Assembly: GCA_038503065.1 (NCBI GenBank)
Contig: JBCAMK010000022.1
Coordinates: 744,001 to 808,000, forward strand
Origin: Paragyromitra xinjiangensis
Lineage: Eukaryota; Ascomycota; Pezizomycetes; Pezizales; Discinaceae
Direction: 5' to 3'
Length of the DNA stretch: 64,000 nt
Shown here one piece after another: positions 24,579-37,170 of the stretch. Below the pieces are notes generated by a model. The model was not told the origin of the DNA. It was given only the letters and a program-made list of their open reading frames with translations, and did no database searches. Numbering within the stretch: position 1 is the stretch's first letter; each line of letters starts with the position of its first letter. The translations under genes were made by a program, and so were the position numbers.

Positions 24579-26904
24579 TATCTTTCGTAGAAATAGCCTC
24601 TCTGCGGCTTCTTCTTCGAGGGGGGAATTTTGTCGTCTTCAGCAGCAATCTGGTATGAGACTCATGTCGTTGAAGGTGATAACAGAGAGGGGAGAGGAAT
24701 CGCAAATTCCAGGGAGGATCGGAGTGTATACTGCTGAGGAAATCAGCCTTGTCGTGCCCGAGGGATGACAATAGATTCATCCAGGAAGGGGGTTTGTGGC
24801 AAAGGGTGGAGAGGAAGGTAGGACCTGAAGGGGGGGAGGATGAGGAAGCGAGAATGGAGCTGACCTTTCTAAGCAGCGATGGCAGGAGTCGGCAAGGAAT
24901 GTGTTCGTGGTCTTCTATGGCGGCAGAAAACGGGAGCCCCTTTACTGGTTTACGGTTGTAGTAACCAGAGGATGGTGGGCGATGGCACAAGCGCGATGTT
25001 TGTTGATGAAGCAAAAACGAAGAGCAACAAGGCGTGAAACGAGCTGGAAGTGCGGTTCGGAGGAACGAAAGCCTATTCGCAGGAGGGCCCAAGGACAGTT
25101 AAAATTTACTCTTTTTCTGTGATGATCGAAGCGCCAGCACCCGGGGTTCGAAAGAGGATGCTAGAGATGATGGTGGTGGTGATCGATGAATCGTCTTTTC
25201 CTCTTTTCCTTGGAATCGATTGATCTTTCGGATAGGCTAGAAGGAGTCGCTGGGGAAGGAGAAGGGTACGAATGAATGGGTGGATGGAACAGATGGATAG
25301 ATGGGAGTTGAATGGATAGATTGGGGGGGAGTTTTTTTTGAGGGGGGAGGAAAGCGGAAGAAAGGAAAAGACGGGTGTGTGGAGCAAAGATGACAGAGAT
25401 CAGAGACGGCGACACGACGAGCAAGGAGGGGAGCGGCGACGGCGGCGAGGAGCGAGAGGACAGACGAGACAGAGCGAAGCCGTACAGAGCAAAGCAAGCA
25501 GAGGAGGGAAAGAAAGAGACGCAGCAGCGATACCAAGCAGCGAAAGCGGACAGAAGGGGGAAGGACGGATGGGCAGCCCAGCCTAGGCTGCACTGGGATG
25601 GATTCGATTGGAATCGTTGGGATGGATGACTGAGTGACGGGGGGAGAGCAGGTCAATGATGGGTGGTGAGCAAAGACTTACCTGTGTTGCAAATTTGGAA
25701 ATCAGCTAGCCGCTTTGGGCAGTGTTAAGAGCCAAAAAAATGCCCCTTCTTTGCTATTTTATGTATGTGTGCATGTACGAATGCGAGAAAAATTCAAATT
25801 CCCACCTTCTCTCCCCTTGCCCCCTCCCTCCAGCGCCAGTGCGTGAGGGAGGATTTCTCTGTGCAGGGGCCGCAGCATCCTGGCTGACTGAGTCGATAGG
25901 TGTTTTCAGGAGACCCGAGAATATGGAGAGGGGAAGGCAACTGCATTGACAAGAAGTTATCGAGACACCAAAGCCTGGCGAACGAAGGATGGATTATGTC
26001 GGAGAAAGAGAAGCGACGGACGGCGAAGAGGCGATGGAGAGAGAAAACGGCATCCTGGCGAACGTGAGAAGGTGACCACGATCCGAGATGGCCAGTCCGC
26101 TCATTTCTGTATCCACACAGTGTCTTATCTCCGGATGGGTTCCCTAGTAGCAACAGGTCGTTGGGTGGGGGGGACCAAAAATAAAGGAAACGAACAGAAA
26201 AACAACAACCGAACAAGGTTGGAAGGCGGGGGTGCTTCCTTGCTTCAAGTCTGACCAGATGAGCTTGCGGTGGATGGACAAAAGGAGACTAGGCAGGGAT
26301 GACAACTGTGGTGCCACTGTTTCCGTGCACCACGAAAAGGGCAGCAGCGTCGTCTGCGGGCTGGATAGTCGGGGTTGATCGAACCAATGAGCCGCGTCGT
26401 GTGGCTTTTTTTTTCTTCTTCCTCCTCTTCCACCACGCGGCTTACCGGCTCGCTCAGTGTTCGCTAAAGCCACTGGGGAGAACCTCCTCCTCCAGGTGGC
26501 TTTCTGTCACGATCCTCAGACCAATCTAATGTTATTTACCGCTCAGGTCCCCATCAAGCAGAAAAGGTTCGAAGTGTAGAGTAGAGCAGTACCATAGAGC
26601 ACTTTAAGTCGATGGGTAGAAAACTATGTACTTGCTCTTGAGAAGCATCCCCAATACTCGACGTCTAGAGTAAACTGCATGCATGATGTGCCCAGGGCTT
26701 ATTGTTGCATCTTGGCAAGGGTCTTTCCCTAACCTATTCCACTTTACCTGAAACTGGCGTCACTTTAGCGGCTGGCGGGGAACTCCCATACACACGCACA
26801 CACTTAGAAGGACTAAAGATTCTTCTAGAATTGTTGATTCCGGTATCATACATTCAATCACTTGTTTACGCCTATAAAATTGGAACGGCAATGCATATGC
26901 GCAC
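24579..26904. other. Upstream region of SET3-like gene and downstream region of ADI1; pyrimidine-rich leader
   Basis: About 2.3 kb. On the minus strand 24580-25500 is rich in C and T, with many short overlapping ORFs full of Ser, Pro, Leu or (on the other strand) Arg and Glu. That pattern fits a long fungal 5' leader or promoter better than a gene. None of the ORFs (for example minus 24448-25092 or plus 25946-26254) shows a domain. GT-rich and CT-rich runs recur near 26160-26430. Confidence 0.5.
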
Positions 26905-27634
26905 TTAAGCCAAAGACTGGATATATGACTTTCTGAAGTTGTTCTCGTCTACTTCCGGGCTACGATTCAGTGGTGTCCATTTGGGCTATCGGTTTCGTCA
27001 GCGCTTGGTTCTATTACTAAATCCCAATCAGTAATAGGGAGAATGTGACCCCAAGAACATACTTCTTCCTTAAACAGACGCATCGCCTTAATGTACTGCG
27101 CTATAAGTTAGCGCCCCCATCTCTAGGAAGTGGTAGGTTATCAACATACGTTTTTGCTATCTGTTGTGAATCTGTGATAGATTCCCGCTGGCAGGATAAT
27201 CAAATCTCCCTTCTCTACTCTAACACGCACCCAGCAATCATCCTCGGACCTAACGTCAAAGAAGCCCTCACCGTCCAGAACATATCGGATCTCCTCGTCC
27301 TCGTGTAAATGCTCTTGGAAAAACATCTTAACCTTTGCTTCGTACACGTCACCCATCGCGGCTGGTGACACGGTAATCTCATCACGGTTTTTGTAGTCGC
27401 GCTTGGACGCTAGCGAATTCACATCGTCAATTGAATCGAAGTGATGTGAGATAACACCAATTCTCTCAAGCTCAGCGGAGGAGACGGGCACTCCAGAGTC
27501 ATGATCCTCCCGTTGATCTTCCTAAGGGTTAAGATGGGTGTTAGAATTGCCTGGATTCGTATCGTGATCGTGAAAAATATTGATCGGGGACAAGACAGAC
27601 GAACTGCAGTATTTTCGTACTCGTAGGCTTTCAT
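26905..27634 (-). CDS. ADI1: Acireductone dioxygenase (methionine salvage)
   Basis: Cupin enzyme that oxidises acireductone to the keto-acid precursor of methionine in the methylthioadenosine salvage pathway. Four exons in transcript order: 27634-27605, 27521-27150, 27095-27063 and 26985-26905, giving 171 aa, slightly under the usual 175-180. The protein begins MKAYEYEN and continues [10 protein letters not shown] across the first junction. Metal ligands are visible in [14 protein letters not shown] (His81, His83, Glu87) and in GIYHRF (His126). The third exon encodes only [11 protein letters not shown], and the last gives PKWTPLNRS, as in known members. Reading on without splicing would end in the wrong frame, so a naive model would lose the C-terminus. 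The first donor is an unusual GTTCGT. Confidence 0.93.
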
Positions 27635-29276
27635 AGCGACGAAGATCCTGTTGCGGGAAAAAAAGAAGAAAAAACCACACTCTTTTAAGCGCTTGGGGTT
27701 GTTGGACGAAACAGCTAAGGTAGAAGTGAAAAGGAGGGGCAAGTGGAGAAAAGAGGGGCATGCTTTCCTGCAGCACGTCATCTTCGACGCCATCACCAAA
27801 CGCATTGTGGTGGGGCTCAGAATAAAGTATTGGTATCAGTCAACCATCACGTGCGATTGTTTTGCCACAGATGTTATCTGCAACTGGAAAAGGCCAACCA
27901 TGCGTTTCAGATGAGCTGGAAACAAATCGTTCCAGTATCAGACTGGCGCATTCTGCATAGTTTTGATACGTGGTGCCTCTTCATGTTGGCTCTCCTGTGC
28001 GCACCTACAGGCATACAGGACCCATTTTCCATCACGGCTGCCTCAGAAAAGATACATTTGGATCTCTCAATCTATCTAAAATCTCAACTACCGGAATTGA
28101 GAAATCTATTTAGGCGATGGCGAAGGAGTTAGATATGAGGATTAGCCCTTTCCAAAGCCCGATATTTATTTACTGTACAGGTGGTTGGGAGCATATTCCT
28201 CCTCTATCCAGCTTCCTCTAACAATAAAGACACATTTCAAATCATGAGGAACAATATCTTATCCGAAGACAAGGTTTAGGGAACTTGGACTTTGCCTTGG
28301 GGCCACTTATCCTGTTGCTGGCGCAAGAAGCGCAAACCACGTCCTGACAAGTGATTTCTTCAACGCTCACTTATAAGCCCGATTTTAGCTGGGCTCGGGC
28401 CTGTATACATATATCTAGTGATGATGGTATTGATCACCAGTTGGGCACCAGGCGTGATGAAGCTCGAGCTCTAGTTATAAGCAAACATGCGTTTCTGGAT
28501 GAAGAACTGATATATTCTTCCATGAGTTTCGATTGCGGGGATTTCTCCGACCTATCCCTGATTTCTAAGAAAAGGTTTATAGGGTATTCGGTACGTATTG
28601 CCGAGTCGGCGATGCCACGACTCAAAGATGGGGGTGCAAATGCGGATATAAGGCTTTCTCGGTACCGAACCGGACATCGAAGCTTATTCAAGGTAGACGA
28701 TATTTGACATATGCACTACATAAACACAATATTGGACGCTCAGCCTAGCTTTCGGCTATGGGGTATGCAAGCCGGCAAAAGAGAAAGCCACATCGATAAT
28801 ACTAACGCGTCTATAGGCTACAAAGTGCCCCGTTCTAGTACTTATACGCTCATACCGTTGAATTCTCCCGGGGATGATTACCAACTCTAGTATATCTAAG
28901 TACTCCCAAGCTTTGCAATTGGTGGGGAGAGACCTAGAGAAACAGTATCTCTGATGGGTAGACATGTGTTACCTGCCTACGGAGATTAGACCAGATGTTC
29001 ACTGCAGGAGTGAGATGGGGATGAGGGGCAGAATCGCAGCAGACAGGGGTGGGCTGGAGGGCACGTCATACAGACCGCAACTTACTGCCGGTGCCGCGGG
29101 GCCGCCTAAATATTTGAAATCGACTCTGCATCACTCCAAGGAGCTTTGATATATAAACCCACCAGTTCTGCGAAGGTAGCTGTCCCTCTCATCAAGTATT
29201 TGAATTTGGTTCCCATTACTCATATATCTCGCCATAGACACCTCGCTTCAGTTGTTTTTTTCTCCTTTGCAAGATA
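27635..29276. other. Intergenic region between divergent ADI1 and aldo-keto reductase
   Basis: About 1.6 kb of divergent promoter space. A TATA-like box lies at 29150-29157 before the reductase. The ORFs at 27651-28132 (plus, two frames) and 28351-28707 (plus, 118 codons) lack recognisable domains. The latter is the longest and could be a small unrecognised gene, but opposite-strand overlap at the same site argues for chance. Confidence 0.5.
29150..29157 (+). promoter_or_regulatory. TATA-box-like element of the aldo-keto reductase gene
   Basis: TATATAAA located about 120 bp upstream of the ATG at 29277, followed by a CT-rich stretch just before the start codon. Position and match are typical of a fungal core promoter; function is inferred. 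Confidence 0.5.
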
Positions 29277-30529
29277 ATGGAATACAGACTCCTCGGACGC
29301 ACTGGCCTTAAAGTCTCGGTCATCAGCTTAGGAGGTTGGGTCACCTATGGTGGCCATGTTGGTGATGGTTTGTAGTTCTAGTCCAACATGCGTATAGGAA
29401 TATTTTTGGAATCCTAACGTAGGAGGCCCAATCAGAAAGCGCTTCTAAGTGTATGAAGACGGCATACGATGCTGGTATAAACTTCTTCGATACGGCTGAA
29501 GGTTATGCTGGTGGTGAATCAGAAAGAGTGATGGGGGAGACCATCAAGAAGTTTGGATGGCCTCGCTGCGAGCTCGTCATCTCGACCAAGATTAATTGGG
29601 GTAGTGCCAATGCCTCAAGTTTCTCCAAAGCGGTGAACTGCCAAGGTTTATCACGGAAGCATATTATTGAGGGCTTGAATGCCTCATTGGAGAGGCTACA
29701 GCTTGATTACGTCGACATCGTCTATGCCCACCGGCCGGATCGAGACACACCCATGGAAGAAGTTGTCAGGGCTTTCAACCACGTTATCGAGAAGGGTCAG
29801 GCATTCTACTGGGGAACAAGTGAATGGACTGCGGAAGAGATTGCTGATGCATGGAGGATCGCGGATAAACTAAGATTGATTGGGCCAGTGGTATGCCCAT
29901 CACATCGCCCTTCTCTTTTTTTTTTGAAATGGTAGGCTAATGAACATCAAAGGTTGAACAACCTCAATATAACCTTCTCACTCGCCAAAAAGTTGAGAAA
30001 GACTATGTTCCGCTCTTCGAGAAGCACGGTCTCGGTATCACCTGCTTCTCTCCGCTGAAAATCGGTGTTCTCACGGGTAAATACAACGACTTCAAGATCC
30101 CTGAGGACTCTCGTCTTGCAACTGCCAATGACAGCTACACCTCATCTGTCCGTGAAAAATTCGATAGTGACGAGGAAATGAAGAAGAATATCACCGCCGC
30201 AAGGGAGTTGAAGGTGCGTATCGTTTCTTGGGCATATAAATCACTATTTGCCCCTACATACCTTGCCTACACTTGTAAGTCGCTAAGTAACCTATTTATA
30301 GCCTATTGCCGATAAACTTGGGATCAAGCAGGGCCAACTGGCCCTTGCCTGGGTCATCAAAAATCCAAGGCTCTCTAGCGCCATCATCGGTGCCAGCAAG
30401 CCTGAGCAAATCTTAGAGAACCTCGAAGCCTTGAAATACCTCGATAAACTAACTCCTGAAATCATGGAGGAGATTGAGAAGGTCGTCAAGAACAAACCCG
30501 AGCTTGAACCTAGACGGTTCACTGGCTGA
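29277..30529 (+). CDS. Aldo-keto reductase, voltage-gated K+ channel beta-subunit type
   Basis: NADPH-dependent oxidoreductase of the AKR6-like group (cytosolic; substrate unknown). Exons 29277-29357, 29423-29890, 29953-30213 and 30302-30529 give about 345 aa. The start [20 protein letters not shown] is typical. The catalytic tetrad is present: Asp50 and Tyr55 in [11 protein letters not shown], Lys83 in STKINWG, His130 in YAHRPD. C-terminal cofactor-binding segments are [15 protein letters not shown] and a tail ending in FTG. The first donor is uncertain: a GTTGGT donor after GGH preserves frame and family length, while a nearby GTTTGT donor does not keep the frame with the acceptors seen. 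Fungal relatives range from ion-channel-like subunits to detoxifying reductases. Transcribed away from ADI1. Confidence 0.9.
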
Positions 30530-32844
30530 ATTACAGTATCTGAGCCACATATGTAAAGAAAAGCTTCTTTTAGAGATGAATTATTACTAGTTATTATCAA
30601 ATCCTCTCTGATACCAATTTATTCAGTTTACTTGACCGCCATTCTTTATCCGCTGCGGTGTATCGAAGCATTTCCAGGCACTATGTTTGCACTAAGTCAC
30701 AACAGTTGATGATGGTTAGCTCAGCTAAACTACTCTAGAGATCGTCAAAAAATGAAATTAAGGCAGTTCGCTATAATCGGGGGCTTCTTAGTAGTTTATT
30801 TTTCACAGCAAAATTGTAGTGAAACCGAGTAACCCCTACTAAGCAGTATCTTTAAATTCTTGACCCATTGAAAGACAGAACCGATGTCACTGAAAAGCCT
30901 ACTAGCTTTCCTCTACACATAGCTCTATTGCTTATGAAGGGTCCACAGGCCTTAAGGCCTTACTAAATCGTGTGGTAGTGAACCTTAAGGTATGGCCAGT
31001 ATAAACTTCGAGGTGGCAAGGGTGGATTGATTTAAATACCAGCAAATAATCTACACTGAATTGGTAATAAAGACGAGAACCTCCCAGAACCATATCTCCA
31101 ACACATATACCAGAGAAGCTTCCTAATACGAGGTTGCTCAGGCGCGGCTTCAGGGACGGAGATTAGTGAGAGACAGAAATTCGAGAGGGCTATAGCTATT
31201 ACACAAGTATTTAGATAGGTTTAGTACTGCCTACTTTAAGCAAGCGAGAGCTATCGATTGATTCCTACCTTCTACATACCTACTATTCTAAGAACATACT
31301 TAGATGCGTGTATGATTTATCTATCTATCTATCTATCTATCTAAGAACATACTTCCCAAGCATAGCGAGTGATATTCTATGAACATGCGCAACTTTTATT
31401 TTCCATTTGATCCATATGGGAGCTAAGTCTACATCATGAATCGAGTTAGTATTCAGTGTAGAAGCGGTAGATGGTTTTATAGAGTCCTTTAATTCAGGCC
31501 TAGCTAAAAGTTTGAACTACATATAGTTGTAGCTCCCAGATGAACCTGGGTGTTTGGCATACGGCTTTTCGTGGGATCTGGATATTCTTCAAGCATATTT
31601 TCATATTCACTTTATTAACCGTCTGTTCTTTCTCCTAGCCCTCTCCTCCTCATAGACTTTTCTTTCCCTGCAGATCACCATTTAGGCAAGGGGAAGAGTA
31701 TATCAGGTATTACAAGGATTCGTGCGGCTATATGTTGAGCGTGGGTGTTGGATTGTTTGGGCTGTATATTGGGGGGAGCTTTATAATATCCTTCTCTGCT
31801 TCCTTGTTAGTTTCATACCCGATACACAAATTTATTACCACGGAATACCCTATATTACATCCTTGGGCTGGATGTGTGAAGCGAGTGATAGTTTGTGTTG
31901 CAGAAGTTGGGATTACAAAAAAAAGACTGATGTGACCACTCCACACTTGGTTTTCGATCAGTACACCATATAATTGTATGTACTTATCTGTTACTAGCAG
32001 TGCCCGCTAATATGTATATGATTCTACGCACGGTATAGTTATAGTCCAGTGTTAGGGGGGCATCGAAACCTCATTTATCTCCGTTATAATTTACATGGTA
32101 AAAGGTGTCAATTTGCAGCCCTTTTTTAGCCCCAACCCTCGATTCACGATAGTCTCCGAAGTTTGTGGTAAGTGGCAAGCCTTGAGGTGACAACTATAAC
32201 TATAAATAATCACACCTAATATACTCATCGGGGTCGAGCACTGCCGTGAGAACAGCTTATTTCTTCAAAACCTGTCTTTGGCGAATTTTGATGTTTAGAG
32301 TTCTCGGTGCCTAGGCTTGTTCATACTCCTTTGTCGCGAGAAGAAGCGTTTGAGGCTACACTATGTCTGATGTGTTCTTTCGAAGGGCCTTTTTTCCGTC
32401 ATAACTATTGGCGCTGATATTTTTGAACTATGATAGGTTTATTGTGTATAATTTTTATATCAATAAGAAGCTCTAAGCCCATAAGTCTATCCCCTCGTTC
32501 ATCAATCTGCGGGATGTCGATGTATGAGGGCCGGATAGAGAACTAGGGAAGGGGCCACGTACCAGTACATGCAGTAAGTCATGTCTTCAGTAGGGATAGG
32601 TGGCGTGTCAAAACAGGACCCATCTATCACTTTTCCTGTAGTTTATGGAATGCGCTCCACTTTTTCATCGTGGTGTTGCAATAGAGTTGGCCACGATGAC
32701 CATGCTGTCGCGTTTTCAAACTGGAAGTCAAATGCCATAGTATTATACAAACAACCAAACATGCCATCATATGTGTACGTGTTCATCTTAGAAAATATAG
32801 GCAGATAATCCTACAGCACGCCTGATATCGTACGGTATGTGCTT
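30530..32844. other. Intergenic region between aldo-keto reductase and CRD1
   Basis: About 2.3 kb between two convergent genes, AT-rich. It contains a CTAT tetranucleotide microsatellite at about 31317-31342 flanked by a short direct repeat. ORFs near 31722-31973 overlap each other in three frames and lack domains. I see no gene. Confidence 0.55.
31317..31342. repeat. CTAT tetranucleotide microsatellite
   Basis: Six consecutive CTAT units. The 14-mer CTAAGAACATACTT occurs just before (31289) and again directly after (31341), so a local duplication probably accompanied repeat growth. Confidence 0.8.
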
Positions 32845-34161
32845 TTATTTCTTCTCCTCTTCATTGCTATGTAGGGTTGGTTGCTTCAGAATCTTGACCG
32901 CGTCATTCGAGTATACATATGAGAGGCCGCTCCAGACTGTTGTCGTGGCGACAGTGTACCTACGTCGTGAAACATAAGTGATTAGGATGCTTGAGTATGG
33001 GATAACTACTTACTGCATAGCCTGGAGAGCGATGTCCCAGTCTGCACCAGCAGAAATTAAAGGGTGGGCCATGCATGCACCTACCAAACCCAGCTGCAAG
33101 GCGGTATTCAGCTGAGCCACGAGAAAAAAAAGTCTTAGCCCATCTTTTCGTACCATCCCATCGAAAATTGCCAGTCTGTGGGGTTATGTGGGAGGGGGAC
33201 ATATATCACACCTTGCTGATAGTTGTTGGACGTACCTCCGCACTGGGTAACGAAAAGTCCCAATACCTAGCCATTGTCTTTGGGGGTGGTAGCGATATCC
33301 ATCTAAAATAAATTGCAGAAATAGCTAACCCTACATCTCTACCAAGTATGATTCCTGCCAGCCAGACTACAATCGTAACGACGACCACCCAAACCTCAAA
33401 ATTGTCAGCAGGGGCGTTCCTAAATTCCATATCAATCTCACTCTCTGTTTAAGAAAAAGGGAGCCAAACCCGGCAATAGTCCTTGCATAGCAAGAGTAAC
33501 TGTTAGTATTGTCATTAACGTCTTATCCGCCATCGGATCGATTACAGATCCCACAACCGTCTGAAGATTCCACCGCCGTGCAATAAGCCCATCGACCAAG
33601 TCTGTTAGCCCTGCAACAGCGAACAAGCTTATTGCCATCGTATATTGATCATTGAGGACAAGGTATCCAATGATTGGAGATGAAAGCAACCGGGAAAATG
33701 TGAGGATGTTGGGGACGTTGTAAATATTCTCGTGTGGTGTTATCGGCAGAATCTTTCGGTGCTTCTTCTGGGAGGTGCCAGCTTCATCTTTCGCAATCAC
33801 AATCGCTGACGCTTGGAATTTTCGGCAGTAGTATGGGCTGTGCGGAATTCGCAATAAGTTCTTCCTACGACTCACCTCCGGTCAACGATCTCGTCAAGTT
33901 AACTGCAACGAAAAGGGAGAGGGAAAGGAAAGGAAAGGAAGTAGAATAAGCAGAAGAAACCTACAGCCTGGGTTGCAAATTTCCGTGCCCGTGATGCCTC
34001 CTTATAATCAACCCGGCCGTTGGGGATCCCCTAGCTCTCCCAATAATAGGCGTGAGCCTAGGAATTGCGAGACCGATGGCAAGCGTCGATGACGGGTACT
34101 GATGGGTGAAGCGCAAGAACGTCAGGGCCGAACGCAGGAAGGGTTGGAGGGGTAGCACCAT
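32845..34161 (-). CDS. CRD1: Cardiolipin synthase (CDP-alcohol phosphatidyltransferase), mitochondrial
   Basis: Joins CDP-diacylglycerol to phosphatidylglycerol in the inner mitochondrial membrane. Exons in transcript order: 34161-33965, 33864-33470, 33366-33212, 33111-33014 and 32959-32845, giving about 319 aa. The N-terminal 65 residues are Arg-rich and hydrophobic without acids, as for a targeting sequence. PHENIYNVPNILTFSRLL opens the domain. The CDP-OH motif D-x2-DG-x2-AR-x8-G-x3-D-x3-D is intact at residues 154-179. GRDVGLAISAIYFRWISLPPPKT and DFSLPSAEVRPTTISK follow, then a Trp-containing C-terminal segment. The 33469-33367 intron has a GTTTGG donor; the first intron (33964-33865) contains a pyrimidine tract and is the least certain. 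The start is the first ATG in frame. Confidence 0.9.
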
Positions 34162-35703
34162 TTGAACTAGCGACAGTGATTGCTGATACTGGGGATCTAG
34201 ATGCGATGGGTATGCAGCTGTTATACAATTTGGCCGTTTGATGTTGTCGTCCTCGTCGTTTTCCGACAGTTGGGGGCTCGGATTATATAACGTTAGGTGA
34301 GGCTCAAGTACATAAGTGTCGTCAATTACAGGGACATTCCGAGTCTCACTGAGTCGAGGGGGAGAGATATGTTCTATTAGTTCTGTAGCCCATAGATAAT
34401 CCAAACGTTGCCTCTATTGTAGCCAGAAAAGACTTCTGAGTGTTCTGTTTCCGACTGTTCGAAACCCCCACCGTGGAGGCTTGGCATTTGATAAGAAGAG
34501 TATGCTATATTATTGGGATGATGCTTGACTGGTAGGGAAGAAGAACTCTTCATTGTAGCAAATCACAACGTTGTCGATGCTGCGTATAATATGCATGTAG
34601 CAGTTTGTATCTTCCTCTACGTGGAAAGAATGTGGCGAATACCCTCACGCTTCAGGACGTAATACATACGATGTCCCTACACTTTTCGGTCAATTTGCTA
34701 TATGTATATCTAAGTTTTATATATCGATAAAAGTTACAGGTATTTCCAACCGCATATCCTGTAACAACCTCTCAATTACATGTAGCTCTATGCCTCTGAG
34801 GACTCTATCGGAAATGGTAACAAGACGCTTGTCTGTTCATCTCGCGGAACATTGGGCACGGCTCAACCAACGACTCGCAATAAGCAGTGGCGATGACCTT
34901 GCACACGATCGTCGGAGGGAAGAAGACACTTGGTCAGGCTCTCTCATACCCTGAGATTCGTTTCATAGTGCTTGCCAAGAACTATACGCACCAGCAGAAA
35001 TAAACCAGGCCAGACAATAGCCCAACAAACGGCCAATAACTAAGCATCCTTATGGTAAACACCTTCCGTGGCCAAAAGATATTCCTCCGTGACCCTAGGG
35101 ACTGTAGAAACTAGGGCAACTAGGAAAAAAGAGGGAACCAGAGACAGACAAGGAAAAAAAATTAGCGAGAAAATGAAACCAATTCTCAATAATTCCTCCA
35201 CGGTAATCTTAAGGCCATTTCTTAATAATTTTAAGGTACCAGAGGGCTAGGATAGCGGAACGATAGAAAGAAAAGGATAAAATAAAATACAAGAAAACAA
35301 TCGTGGAATATGTTCAATCACCAGTGACCTGTTTGTCCTCCACGAACGAAGAAGAAATATACCCAAGGTAGACCAACGAAAAGAAGTGCTCAGCAACAGA
35401 AAAAAGTAAAAAAATATCCATGTAGTTGGAAATGTCAACTTCAACGCAAAAAGAAGCCAATAAGAAAGAAAAATCGACAAGGCAAGTGAAGTCGGGCCGC
35501 GGAGAAAAAAATTCCTAGCAGGAAAATAAGGTGATTACAAACATGACTCTTGCTATAACAACAAATATATAGTTTAAGAGCTTAAACACGTATCAAGGAC
35601 ACCGTAAGGAAAAACATTCAAGGAAATCAACTCCCACCATGCCTCAACACAGGAAAAAGGAATCATCAAACATGCCTATGAAATTCTTGCATTTACACTT
35701 TTC
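34162..35703. other. Intergenic region between CRD1 and the WOPR gene
   Basis: About 1.5 kb. The open frame at 34162-34404 continues the CRD1 first exon upstream but has no ATG, so it is treated as leader. The rest is CRD1 promoter and the A-rich 3' flank of the WOPR gene (many AAGAAAA runs at 35100-35500). No gene seen. Confidence 0.5.
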
Positions 35704-37170
35704 TTACCAAGGATGGTATTGAGGGTGGTATTGAGACGGGTGGGGGGGAAACTCCTGATCTTCTTCTACTGTTGGTTGGGGATTTGGCGGGGTGGTGAGC
35801 ACTTGTGTCCATGGTAGATTAGGACCTAAAGAGGTTTGCTGTGTTGCACCTTGTCGGTGGGGATTGCCTTGCGCGCTATCACCCTCATTCTCATCCTTTC
35901 TCACAATCCGGTATTGAGACAGATCTATACCGATTCCCCTGTTTGTGCTAGATGATAGGTTTGGAATACTGGGCTCCATGTTTGTAGGTCTCGCATACTG
36001 AGTATTTGGATCAAATACAAAAGCGGGATCGTCAGGAATCGAGCGTGGTTGCTGATTAGAGACAATCGAATGAGGATATTGCTGCTGAGACAAAAAGAAA
36101 TTGCTCTCACCACCCGCTCCAGGCAGCTGCTGCTGGTGGCTCGGTGGGTAATGCTGTTGCGAGAACGACAGATTTTGCTGCTGTTGCTGCGAAAATTGGT
36201 TTCGTGCCGGGAAGTACGTTGGCCATTCATTGTTGGCGGAGAATTGGTACCCGTCGTCCTGGGGAAATAATGGGGGTAACTGACGCTCCACGTGGTCTGT
36301 TTGCTCCAAGTTCGAGATATTCATAGACTGGAATCCCACATCAATATCACTTGAAGGACTATCATACCCGGCAGAGTAATCCCGACGCTGCCTCGATGCG
36401 CCGTGTCGAAAGTTTTCGTCATCTCCCTTCACAGGATTGCTGCTATAGTAACCAGAGGAATCTATATCAAATTTATATGCGTTCTGGTCTAGGATATCCT
36501 GGATATCGACTTGCTTGAGTTCTGGATACTCATCACTCGGTCTCTTTAAGGTGCCGTCCACAACGTCTCGTATCACATAATACCCGACAAGGTGGTAAAC
36601 ACGATCATCGTAGTTGATGGACAAGGTTTTCTTGCATAGGCCGGCTGGTCTGAATTCGTAAGAATCTGTTAGTGAGCCTACCACATGTTTCCTGCGCTCA
36701 GGGTCGAGCTCTTCGAGCAAGGGATCCATTCCCAAAGAGGTTTCCTGGTTTGAAAGGCCACCAGAACCAGGAATAGAGCTTAGTTCGACACCCTCACTGG
36801 AAGACGGCTGGCTGTAGGGGGACCGCCTATGGTTTACTTTTGACTTTCTCAGGACCTTCCTAGACCCAGGCTTAAACTTATTTTTTACCTCGCGGTAGAC
36901 CAACATATTGGTAAATGCACGGCTCGGACTCCAGCTGATACTATCCGTCCATCTCTTGATCCCAGACAGGCTCTCCTCGTAAACGAATACGTTCCCAGAC
37001 GCTATCACGAACTGGCGCTCTCTCTCTGGTGGCCGACCAGGTATGCAAGGTACGACCCCGTCTATGCATCCTTTGATAATCATAAGAGCATCCCGTGTTG
37101 TATCGACAAGCACAGAGCTGAGGGTCGGCTTAACCGTTAGGTTAATGGAAGTAACATGCGCCGAGGTCAT
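35704..37170 (-). CDS. WOPR-domain transcription factor (Gti1/Pac2 family; Wor1/Ryp1/Sge1-like)
   Basis: Fungal-specific DNA-binding regulator; members control morphological switching, sporulation or effector expression. A single frame encodes 488 aa. The first WOPR half (about residues 15-115) reads GCIDGVVPCIPGRPPERERQ, SGNVFVYEESLSGIKRWTD and WSPSRAFTNMLVYREV. The second half (about 205-250) reads KKTLSINYDDRVYHLVGYYV and DVVDGTLKRPS. The two are separated by a Ser-rich linker, and the C-terminal half is Gln- and Pro-rich (QQQQQNLSFSQQ), a likely activation region. The start is the first ATG (MTSAHVTSINLTV). The upstream 4.9 kb lacks recognisable genes, resembling the long control regions known for this family. 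Whether it is the Wor1 or the Pac2 branch needs a tree. Confidence 0.9.
   Translation of the reverse strand: MTSAHVTSINLTVKPTLSSVLVDTTRDALMIIKGCIDGVVPCIPGRPPERERQFVIASGNVFVYEESLSGIKRWTDSISWSPSRAFTNMLVYREVKNKFKPGSRKVLRKSKVNHRRSPYSQPSSSEGVELSSIPGSGGLSNQETSLGMDPLLEELDPERRKHVVGSLTDSYEFRPAGLCKKTLSINYDDRVYHLVGYYVIRDVVDGTLKRPSDEYPELKQVDIQDILDQNAYKFDIDSSGYYSSNPVKGDDENFRHGASRQRRDYSAGYDSPSSDIDVGFQSMNISNLEQTDHVERQLPPLFPQDDGYQFSANNEWPTYFPARNQFSQQQQQNLSFSQQHYPPSHQQQLPGAGGESNFFLSQQQYPHSIVSNQQPRSIPDDPAFVFDPNTQYARPTNMEPSIPNLSSSTNRGIGIDLSQYRIVRKDENEGDSAQGNPHRQGATQQTSLGPNLPWTQVLTTPPNPQPTVEEDQEFPPHPSQYHPQYHPW

Noticed and set aside
24448..25092. Minus-strand ORF of 214 codons upstream of the SET3-like gene
   Set aside because: Overlaps the SET3-like start in another frame; composition reflects a C/T-rich leader.
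28351..28707. 118-codon ORF between ADI1 and the aldo-keto reductase
   Set aside because: No domain, no neighbouring exons with splice sites, and an overlapping ORF of similar size on the other strand.
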